Positions 25,951 through 32,150 of a DNA stretch of 64,000 nt are shown piece by piece (position 1 is the stretch's first letter; each line of letters opens with the position of its first letter). Source of the DNA: Deltaproteobacteria bacterium (GTDB taxonomy: Bacteria > Bdellovibrionota > Bdellovibrionia > Bdellovibrionales > Bdellovibrionaceae); assembly GCA_017302835.1 (NCBI GenBank), contig JAFLCC010000003.1:248001-312000 (forward strand), in the 5' to 3' direction. The position numbers and the translations under genes are program-made. The notes beneath the pieces were generated by a model that worked only from the letters and a program-made list of their open reading frames with translations, did not search any database and had not been told where the DNA came from.

Positions 25951-26106
25951 CCCCTGTCCTATTTAAAGAGCTGACCAAAAAGGGAAGTTTCTTTGGCCAA
26001 TTTGGACAAGTCGAATTAATTTAAACTATGTATAACCCTGCTCAGACAGTAACAAACAGAAAAACAATTAAGTTATTTCTGAAGAATGATGAGAGGGAAC
26101 AGTAAA

Positions 26107-27060
26107 ATGAAAAACATAATGAATGTAAGTCTAGCAATGATGGCGATCTCAACAACAAGTTGTGCAGGCCTTGTGAAATCAGAAGTTAAAGAACATGAGG
26201 GAAGAATTATTGAATTTAAATCGGACAGCAATGGTTTTGATACCAAAAGTTTTTTCTATGAAGGTGAAAAAGAAGTGATTGCCTTCGATTCACAGTTCAC
26301 TCCCGAAATAGCGAAACAGTCAATAGCTTATCTTAGAAAGTACACCACAAAACCCATAAGCTGGTTGGTGATCACACATCCTAATCCGGATAAATTTAAT
26401 GGGGCTTCCGTGTTTAAGCAAGAAGGGGCCAAGATTCTTGCTTCAGAAAACACAGCCAAGGCGATTCCTGACGTTCATGCGTATAAGGAATATTATTTTG
26501 TTGAAATGGCAAAAATGTTTCCTAAAGGTCAATACCCACAGCCTACTTTGATAGATCAAACATTTATTGGAAAAATGGATTTAGTCCTTCAAGGAGGAGA
26601 ACGAATTCAATTTCAAGAGTTGAGTCATTCAGGAGTGAGTAGCACACAAACGGTAGCTTATATCAAAACGGCACAGACCTTAATCGTTGGGGACCTAATT
26701 CATAATCAGGCCCATGCATGGTTAGAAGGTGGTATTGTAAAAGGGAAACCAACTCCCAACATTGAAGAGTGGATTTTAGATCTTCAAGAGCTTGAGTCAT
26801 TATATCCAAAAAGTACCAAAGTGTTGGGTGGGAGGGGAGTTTCTTTGGAGTTGAAAGAATCAGTGAAAGAACAAACCAAATATCTGAGAATAGCTCGGGA
26901 ACTGGTTCGTCAACAACTCAATGAAATGGATCCTAAGGACAGTCAGTTTTATAAAGTTCTAGCTCAGAAATTTCAGAAACAATTTCCAAACTACACATTG
27001 CCCTATATGATCGAGTATGGAGCCTATGGACTCGTACAAAGTGAACTGAGTGTTAAGTAA
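26107..27060 (+). CDS. Metallo-beta-lactamase-fold lipoprotein with altered metal motif
   Basis: About 317 aa. The N-terminus has a lipoprotein-type signal (MNVSLAMMAISTTSC). The MBL fold is recognisable from FDSQFTPE, WLVITHPNPDKFNGASVF, LSHSGVSST and TLIVGDLIHNQ. The signature HxHxDH is replaced by HPNPDK, so the second and third ligands are Asn and Lys, and the final His-type turn is GGRG. The metal centre is probably incomplete and hydrolase activity doubtful. The start at 26107 is preferred over 26086 because the hydrophobic signal begins there and AGAGGGA precedes it. It is convergent with the Fic gene. Confidence 0.75.
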   Translation: MKNIMNVSLAMMAISTTSCAGLVKSEVKEHEGRIIEFKSDSNGFDTKSFFYEGEKEVIAFDSQFTPEIAKQSIAYLRKYTTKPISWLVITHPNPDKFNGASVFKQEGAKILASENTAKAIPDVHAYKEYYFVEMAKMFPKGQYPQPTLIDQTFIGKMDLVLQGGERIQFQELSHSGVSSTQTVAYIKTAQTLIVGDLIHNQAHAWLEGGIVKGKPTPNIEEWILDLQELESLYPKSTKVLGGRGVSLELKESVKEQTKYLRIARELVRQQLNEMDPKDSQFYKVLAQKFQKQFPNYTLPYMIEYGAYGLVQSELSVK

Positions 27061-27080
27061 ACCAGCCAAGTAAAAATTAA

Positions 27081-27117
27081 CTTCATGTCTAGGTTACATA
27101 GTCATTTAGACATGAAG
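27081..27117. terminator. Hairpin between convergent genes
   Basis: An 11-bp perfect inverted repeat, CTTCATGTCTA/TAGACATGAAG, with a 15-base loop. It sits between the stops of the MBL-fold gene (+) and the Fic gene (-). There is no clear T-tract and the stem is only moderately GC-rich. Position suggests a bidirectional terminator. Confidence 0.5.
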
Positions 27118-27129
27118 AAGAGAAGAACT

Positions 27130-28233
27130 TTACAATAAAGAATAGCTGGTATTTCTTCCGCCGCCGGGGTTTTTCTTTAAAATTTTATTTTTTAAGAGTT
27201 CATCGATATCTCTTGAGGCCGTGTCTTGTGAACATTTGGCAAGTAAGGCCCATTTTGAAGATGTTAGATTGCCATTGAAACCATCTAATAATCGATTGAT
27301 AACTTTTCTTTGTCTGTCATTAAAATTTACATGTAAATGTGTTTCCCAAAATGTGGCTTTTTTTAAAACGGTAGAGAGTATGAATTCTGAATTTACAAGC
27401 GCGCGATCCAAGCAAGAAAGAAACCAATCTAACCAATCTGTAATGTTTAAGCTTCCTTTTTGTGTTGATTCTAAAATACTGTAATATTCTTTGCGCTCGG
27501 TATTTATTTGTGTGGACATACTGTAAAAACGTTGTGGGCTATCTTCAGACTTTGCTAAGAACATGTCTGCAATAGCCCGGGCTATACGACCGTTACCGTC
27601 CTCAAAGGGATGAATTGTGACAAACCATAGATGGGCAATGCCAGCACAAATTAAAGAATCTTCCATTTTTTTGCAATTCGCCCAGTTTAAAAACTGTCGC
27701 ATTTCTTTTTTGAGTTTTTTTGCGTTGGGTGCTTCAAAATGAATTTTAGATTTACCAATTGGCCCAGAGATAACTTGCATTGGGCCATTTGAGTCATCGC
27801 GCCAATTGCCAACTATGATTTTTGTCATGCCGCTTCGACCGGTTGGGAAAAGAGCCGCATGCCAGCTGAAAAGCCTTTCCTCTGTAAGTGGTTGCATGTA
27901 TTTTAGAGTCGCATCAAGCATCATTTCAACTACGCCTTCTATGTTACGGTCGGATTTAACTAGTCCAACGATATCCATACCCAGCTTTCGAGCGATGGAA
28001 GACCTGACTTGGTTTCGATCTAAGACTTCCCCTTCAATTTCGCTCGTTTTTAGAATATCTTCGGTCAATGTTTGAAGAACGGCCTCTTCTTGAATTTTAA
28101 AACCAAGTCGCTCCATTTTCCCAATAAGTCGACCTTGTTTTAAACGAACTTGTTCCAATCTTAGATTAAGATGGTCTTTGTCCCATGTAAAACTAGGCCA
28201 ATTTTTAAGTTTGTGAATATAGGTTATGTCCAT
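27130..28233 (-). CDS. Fic-domain protein (Fic/DOC AMP-transferase-like) with DUF4172-type N-terminus
   Basis: About 367 aa. The N-terminal YIHKLKNWPSFTWD region is typical of DUF4172, followed by an inhibitory-helix-like stretch and the Fic core with the catalytic HPFEDGNGRIARAIAD. The C-terminus looks like a winged helix (NLTSSKWALLAKCSQDTASRDIDELLKNKIL). It is expected to transfer AMP or a related group to a target protein and perhaps to bind DNA through its C-terminal domain. GGAG 6 bp before the ATG at 28233 favours this start over the GTG at 28266. That Shine-Dalgarno sequence lies inside a perfect 12-bp palindrome. Confidence 0.92.
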   Translation of the reverse strand: MDITYIHKLKNWPSFTWDKDHLNLRLEQVRLKQGRLIGKMERLGFKIQEEAVLQTLTEDILKTSEIEGEVLDRNQVRSSIARKLGMDIVGLVKSDRNIEGVVEMMLDATLKYMQPLTEERLFSWHAALFPTGRSGMTKIIVGNWRDDSNGPMQVISGPIGKSKIHFEAPNAKKLKKEMRQFLNWANCKKMEDSLICAGIAHLWFVTIHPFEDGNGRIARAIADMFLAKSEDSPQRFYSMSTQINTERKEYYSILESTQKGSLNITDWLDWFLSCLDRALVNSEFILSTVLKKATFWETHLHVNFNDRQRKVINRLLDGFNGNLTSSKWALLAKCSQDTASRDIDELLKNKILKKNPGGGRNTSYSLL

Positions 28234-28234
28234 T

Positions 28235-28285
28235 TTATCTCCGCATTTTATGCGGAGATAATACACCTATTCTCCGCAAATTTGC
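28235..28285 (-). promoter_or_regulatory. Palindromic operator array over the Fic ribosome-binding site
   Basis: TTATCTCCGCAT (28235-28246) and ATGCGGAGATAA (28250-28261) form a perfect 12-bp inverted repeat with a 3-base centre. A further direct half-site TCTCCGCA lies at 28271-28278 and runs into the palindrome GCAAATTTGC (28276-28285). The array begins 2 bases before the Fic start codon and contains its GGAG. Autoregulation by the Fic protein's winged-helix domain, or an RNA hairpin hiding the GGAG, would both fit. Confidence 0.65.
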
Positions 28286-28300
28286 AAATTTAATAACTAA

Positions 28301-28462
28301 AAGGGCCTGTAACAAAATAAGGTATGCAATTTGGTTTAAAGATTTTTGGCCAGACCGAGGCGCAACGACGAGGGTTTGGCACCGCTAAATTGAGGAGGAG
28401 CAACAATGGTATGGACAAAAAGATTAAACCAAATTGCATACCTTATTTTGTTACAGGCCCTT
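28301..28462. mobile_element. MITE-like element, 162 bp with 39-bp terminal inverted repeats
   Basis: 28301-28339 and 28424-28462 are perfect inverted complements (39 bp, beginning AAGGGCCTGTAAC). Imperfect complementarity continues about 17 bp inward, leaving a centre of roughly 50 bp. Outside the arms AACTAA/TTAGTT continue the symmetry after a 2-base slip. No transposase is encoded and no convincing target-site duplication was found. Inside the element AGGAGGA precedes an ATG at 28406 that opens a 30-codon frame running out to 28498, perhaps a relic of a transposase start. The parent IS family cannot be named from the sequence alone. Confidence 0.75.
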
Positions 28463-28481
28463 AGTTGGTCTCGGAAGTTTG

Positions 28482-29021
28482 TTAAGGGCAATTTTTAATA
28501 TCATCAACGAGAGCATCCATGTAAGAGCTTTGCACTTTAGAATAACTCTCTACAAGTTGAGAATGTCGGTTGTAGCGAATAATAATCCCCTCTTTTTTGT
28601 TGATAAAAAATATAGAAGTTGAAATAAAATCTTTTTGGCAGCGATTTGGTAATACTTCTTCGAATTTCAGATGAGAAAACTTTTGTTCCTTTAAAAAATC
28701 TATTTTGGATTCTCTCGAATCCAAATCTGGAACGAAAGTTATCCCTTTCACTTTCTGTGTTCTTGAGTCAAATGTAATTGCTCCCAGTTGGGTGCCATTA
28801 AAACTATTATCGTAGATCCATAGCTCATCTTTTTTGTATTCACGGTATTCAGAAGCCTTACCTAGTTTTTTTTCGACAGAGGATTTTAAATCTTCAAAAT
28901 CAACTGAATCAAGTTTTATGGAACTATAAGAAGGAGGTGGGGGATCTTTAATAATATATGTTCTACATCCCAATACACTTATCCATAAAAGCAACATGAT
29001 TAGGATATTACTTTTTCCCAT
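28482..29021 (-). CDS. Predicted lipoprotein, function unknown
   Basis: About 179 aa. The lipoprotein signal is NILIMLLLWISVLGC with the Cys in a canonical lipobox. The mature region contains DPPPPSYSSIKLDSVDF, then a fold reminiscent of SmpA/BamE-like modules in its KKLGKASEYREYKKDELWIY pattern, but this is weak. The ATG at 29021 has AAGGA 8 bp upstream and overlaps the end of the preceding gene by 14 bp, so the two are coupled; a GTG at 29027 is the alternative. The 3' end lies 20 bp from the MITE-like element. Confidence 0.72.
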   Translation of the reverse strand: MGKSNILIMLLLWISVLGCRTYIIKDPPPPSYSSIKLDSVDFEDLKSSVEKKLGKASEYREYKKDELWIYDNSFNGTQLGAITFDSRTQKVKGITFVPDLDSRESKIDFLKEQKFSHLKFEEVLPNRCQKDFISTSIFFINKKEGIIIRYNRHSQLVESYSKVQSSYMDALVDDIKNCP

Positions 29022-29427
29022 TGTCACAATCCTTTTTATATTTAAAGTTAACTGAATACTTTTTGATCAGCCACTCGTAGGCTTGAATGTTTTTTGATTT
29101 TAAAAAATTTGGATCTTTCAGAAAAAAAAGAAAACTTTCAGCAAAGTCTTCCTCGGGTGAATCTTTGGCTCTTGAGCTAACAAAATCTCCCTTTCTAGAA
29201 GAATCTCCACTTAATGATTGTTTCCAACCCATCTGATCTTTAAAAGAAAGTCTTTCTGCATTATTTAAGTAGAGATAACTAACATGACCACATTTTAACA
29301 AACAACTAGTGTCGGTTTGTTTTAATTTTGATTTTCGAAACCATTTCAAACATTCTAAATCTACGTTCGCAGATACTGTATATGAAATCAAAAAAAAAGA
29401 AAAAATTATTTTAGGCATATCTATCAT
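29008..29427 (-). CDS. Small exported protein with EDFAES motif
   Basis: 139 aa. Signal peptide PKIIFSFFLISYTVSA. The mature part has four Cys residues in its N-terminal half and a C-terminal stretch SPEEDFAESFLFFLKDPNFLKSKNIQAYEWL. This pattern is seen downstream of HExxH in several secreted zinc peptidases, where the Glu helps bind zinc. No HExxH is present here, so it may be a truncated or repurposed relative; this reading is tentative. The start may be ATG 29427 or 29418. It is coupled to the following lipoprotein gene. Confidence 0.65.
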   Translation of the reverse strand: MIDMPKIIFSFFLISYTVSANVDLECLKWFRKSKLKQTDTSCLLKCGHVSYLYLNNAERLSFKDQMGWKQSLSGDSSRKGDFVSSRAKDSPEEDFAESFLFFLKDPNFLKSKNIQAYEWLIKKYSVNFKYKKDCDNGKK

Positions 29428-29467
29428 ACTCAGTTTAAGAAAATAATACTGTCAAGAAAGTATTGTT

Positions 29468-30298
29468 TTATGGCAAGGTATCAAGAAAGGCTTGGGCTAA
29501 GTAGGATAAAGAATCTTTGCTTCGATGAAAAGCATAAAGATCAAAGTGAGGTAAGTTTATTTTTTTATGAGTCTGAATCAAGTTTTGATGATGTTGCTTT
29601 TTAAAAAGAAAATCAGGAATCAGAGCGGTTCCTAATTCGGCTTCAGCCATTTGCAGTAAAAGGTTCCAGCTTTGAATCACATTAAAATGAGCATTTGGAA
29701 TTCGTTTTTTACAAGCTAATCGGAGGGCTAAAACTTCGGCTCCTTTATCGCCGACCCAAAAGTGATTTTCACGGAGGCATTTCTTACCTGAGACTAAAAT
29801 AAATTTTCCAGAATGAATTAATTTTCTTTCAAAACGCACAAAGCTGCCATCTTCAATTCCAAATCCAATATCTATATCTAGCGAGTTTAAAAGATGTTCT
29901 AAGGCAGCTGAGTTACTAATGAAAATCTGAGGTTCAACTCGGGGATGAGACTTTAAGAATTTAATTAAATACTGATTTATAATGCCACTGGCAATACTTG
30001 AGGAGATTCCAATTTTTAAAGGTCCACCATCTTGTAAGGGCCGAATTTTTATAGAATTTGAAATTTTTTCAAATTCTATAAAAAAATGAGCTGCTTCTTT
30101 AAATAGAAGTTCACCAGCATTTGTAAGTTGAAATTTTCTTCGTGCGTGGAGAAGAAGGGGAACTTCAAGGTGTAATTCCAATGATTTAATAGCTTGGCTG
30201 ATGGCAGAGTGCGAGACCCGATTCATTTCAGCAGATTTTGACAGACTGCGATTCTGGCAAGCATCGCAAAAGTATTTAAGATGATATGGATTAAGCAT
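29468..30298 (-). CDS. LysR-family transcriptional regulator
   Basis: 276 aa, slightly short. The N-terminal winged helix-turn-helix (HLKYFCDACQNRSLSKSAEMNRVSHSAISQAIKSLE) is typical, followed by a periplasmic-binding-protein-like effector domain (GPLKIGISSSIASGI, LDIDIGFGIEDGSF). It is divergently transcribed from the Dabb/HAD pair with 114 bp between them, the usual arrangement for a LysR regulator and its target. A GTTAATTTAAC dyad at 30307-30317 is next to its start. The effector is unknown. Confidence 0.9.
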   Translation of the reverse strand: MLNPYHLKYFCDACQNRSLSKSAEMNRVSHSAISQAIKSLELHLEVPLLLHARRKFQLTNAGELLFKEAAHFFIEFEKISNSIKIRPLQDGGPLKIGISSSIASGIINQYLIKFLKSHPRVEPQIFISNSAALEHLLNSLDIDIGFGIEDGSFVRFERKLIHSGKFILVSGKKCLRENHFWVGDKGAEVLALRLACKKRIPNAHFNVIQSWNLLLQMAEAELGTALIPDFLFKKQHHQNLIQTHKKINLPHFDLYAFHRSKDSLSYLAQAFLDTLP

Positions 30299-30306
30299 AA
30301 TTGTAA

Positions 30307-30317
30307 GTTAATTTAAC
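30307..30317. promoter_or_regulatory. Possible LysR binding dyad
   Basis: GTTAA-T-TTAAC, an 11-bp inverted repeat with one central base in the divergent intergenic region. It contains the T-N11-A type symmetry of LysR sites only loosely, and AT-rich DNA makes chance occurrence plausible. Confidence 0.3.
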
Positions 30318-30412
30318 ATATATTGTAATAATAATGAAGTATTAATTTTATAGATTTAATTTATAAAGTGCAAAGCGATGAATAAAAAAAAATGAAAACG
30401 AGGATTAGATAA

Positions 30413-30952
30413 ATGAAGCAAAATAAGAAGTGGGTAAGTTTTACTGTGAATTGTATTTTAATGGGGAGCTTGATATTGTCAGGAAAAATATTTTCACAAG
30501 TTTCAAATAAACTGCAAAATGTGCAGAACATGAATAGGAATCATTATGGTCGGTTGACGGAGGCTCAGTTTAACCCAGGAATAGTCAGACATTTTGTGGC
30601 TTTCAAATTTAAAGCAAATATAGATCAAGTCCAAATAAATAAGGTGATTTTAAATTTTTTAGCTTTAAAAACTCTTTGCGTAAGAAACGGGAAACCCTAT
30701 ATTTTATCAATTGAAGCTGGAAAGGCCAATAGTTTTGAAGGGGCAGACCAGGGAAAACAAATTGGTTTCTTAGTAACCTTCAAGTCAGAAGGGGATCGAA
30801 ATTACTATGTGGGCCAGCCATTGATTCCAGAAAGTGAAGTGGATTTTTATGATCCAGCTCATTTAAAATTTAAAAAATTTGTTGGACCTCTTCTGGAAAC
30901 ACCTGTAGTACCAAATGGAGTTTATGTTTTTGATTTTACCCTAGGAAAGTAG
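30413..30952 (+). CDS. Exported Dabb (stress-responsive alpha/beta barrel) domain protein
   Basis: 179 aa. A hydrophobic N-terminal signal (FTVNCILMGSLILSGKIFS) precedes a Dabb domain: GIVRHFVAFKFKANID, ILSIEAGKANS, then FLVTFKSEGDRNYYV and DPAHLKFKKFVGPLL. Dabb domains are small ferredoxin-like dimers, often of unknown or enzymatic role (olivetolic acid cyclase-type). GAGG precedes the ATG. The HAD phosphatase gene begins 5 bp after its stop, so they are cotranscribed and likely controlled by the divergent LysR gene. Confidence 0.8.
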   Translation: MKQNKKWVSFTVNCILMGSLILSGKIFSQVSNKLQNVQNMNRNHYGRLTEAQFNPGIVRHFVAFKFKANIDQVQINKVILNFLALKTLCVRNGKPYILSIEAGKANSFEGADQGKQIGFLVTFKSEGDRNYYVGQPLIPESEVDFYDPAHLKFKKFVGPLLETPVVPNGVYVFDFTLGK

Positions 30953-30957
30953 TTGTG

Positions 30958-31530
30958 ATGTCTTTAGATATTCCAGTAAAAAATTTTAAAGCGTTTCTTT
31001 TCGACTGTGATGGAACTATTGCCGATTCGATGCCTCTGCATTTTATAGCTTGGCAGAAAGCCTTAGCACCATGGAAAGTGGAGTTTCCTGAAGAGTTGTT
31101 TTACGCGTGGGCTGGAGTGCCAACAGCAAGCATTGTAGATAGATTAAATAAACAATTTGTAATGGAGCTGCCCATAGAAGAAATTGTAAATTCACGGGAA
31201 CAATTTTATTTTGAACTGCTACCAGAAATCAAAGCACGTCCGGAAGTGGAGGAAGTGATATTGTCTCAATATGGAAAACTTCCTATGGCTGTTGTCTCTG
31301 GAAGTCCCAGGGAATCAGTTTTGAAAACGCTCCGGACTTTAAATCTATTGAATTATTTCAATGAAATCATTTGCTCGGAAGATGTCCCCTTAGGAAAGCC
31401 TCACCCGGATTGTTTCTTGCTAGCGGCGAGTAAACTTAAAGTCCCCCCTCAAGACTGCTTGGTGTTCGAAGATGGTGCGGCAGGAATTCAAGCAGCCAGG
31501 TCCGCAGGCATGACCTTTGTGTTGGTTTAA
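30958..31530 (+). CDS. HAD-superfamily phosphatase (beta-phosphoglucomutase / YqaB-like)
   Basis: 190 aa. Motif I is LFDCDGTIADS, motif II is VVSGSPRES, the motif III Lys is in LGKPHPDCFLLAA, and motif IV is VFEDGAAGIQAA. The cap is the small helical type found in YqaB, PgmB and related sugar-phosphate phosphatases. GTG at 30955 and ATG at 30958 are adjacent; the ATG is preferred. It likely dephosphorylates a small sugar or polyol phosphate. A mutase role is possible but less supported. Confidence 0.88.
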   Translation: MSLDIPVKNFKAFLFDCDGTIADSMPLHFIAWQKALAPWKVEFPEELFYAWAGVPTASIVDRLNKQFVMELPIEEIVNSREQFYFELLPEIKARPEVEEVILSQYGKLPMAVVSGSPRESVLKTLRTLNLLNYFNEIICSEDVPLGKPHPDCFLLAASKLKVPPQDCLVFEDGAAGIQAARSAGMTFVLV

Positions 31531-31559
31531 AGTCTAAAAGATCATTACTATAAATTCAT

Positions 31560-31586
31560 TAAAGTTCAATTCATGAATGCCGAAAG
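31560..31586 (+). promoter_or_regulatory. Sigma-28 (FliA)-type promoter for the Cache protein and chemoreceptor
   Basis: TAAAGTTC (31560-31567), 11 bp, GCCGAAAG (31579-31586). This matches the flagellar sigma consensus TAAAGTTT-N11-GCCGATAA at nearly all positions with exact spacing. The start codon lies 40 bp downstream with AAGGAG before it. It implies coexpression with late flagellar genes. Confidence 0.75.
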
Positions 31587-31625
31587 GTGGAGGGTCTATT
31601 TTATGTTAACCATAAGGAGAATTAA

Positions 31626-32120
31626 ATGAAAGTGAAATACTTGCTTATATTTTTGATGGGTTCCCTCTGTTTTACAGTAAATGCGGAAGAGAATTGTACA
31701 AAAGAAAAGAAAAAAGCTTTATGTAAAGAGGATACAGTCAAAGAAAGAGTAGATTGGTCATGTAAGCTTCTTGCTGAAAAAGGAGAGGACGCCGTTAAGG
31801 AGATAAAAAAAATGCGTTTTGATTGCTGTGGCGAGCCGAATTATGTATGGATTAATGACCTAAGTCCTAAAATGATTATGCATCCAATTAAGCCCCAATT
31901 GGATGGAACTGATCTGAGTAAAAACGCGGATCCAGCGGGTAAACTCTTGTTTGTTGAGTTTGCAAAAGCGGTAAAAAAAGATCCTAAGGGTAGTTGGGTT
32001 GAATACAAATGGACAAAGCTAGGCGAAGCCGATGCCACACCAAAAAAATCTTGGGTGAGAGGTTGTAAACCAAAAGGCGGTAAAGAAGATTGGGTTGTAG
32101 GTTCTGGAACCTGGTACTAA
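31626..32120 (+). CDS. Periplasmic single-Cache-domain (sCache_2-like) protein
   Basis: 164 aa. Signal peptide KVKYLLIFLMGSLCFTVNA. The mature protein is one Cache module: YVWINDLSPKMIMHPIKPQLDGTDL, then PAGKLLFVEFAKAV, WVEYKWTK and DWVVGSGTWY, the usual sCache_2 signature. There is no transmembrane segment or signalling domain, so it is a free periplasmic ligand binder. The chemoreceptor gene follows 30 bp later behind a shared sigma-28-type promoter. It may feed a small-molecule signal to that receptor; the partnership is inferred from the operon. Confidence 0.85.
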   Translation: MKVKYLLIFLMGSLCFTVNAEENCTKEKKKALCKEDTVKERVDWSCKLLAEKGEDAVKEIKKMRFDCCGEPNYVWINDLSPKMIMHPIKPQLDGTDLSKNADPAGKLLFVEFAKAVKKDPKGSWVEYKWTKLGEADATPKKSWVRGCKPKGGKEDWVVGSGTWY

Positions 32121-32150
32121 AAACGCGAATTCGATGAAGAAGAGGTAACG

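Noticed and set aside
28406-28498. 30-codon frame with a strong AGGAGGA site inside the MITE-like element
   Set aside because: Most of it is the right terminal inverted repeat and flanking DNA; too short and probably a relic, so not listed as a gene.
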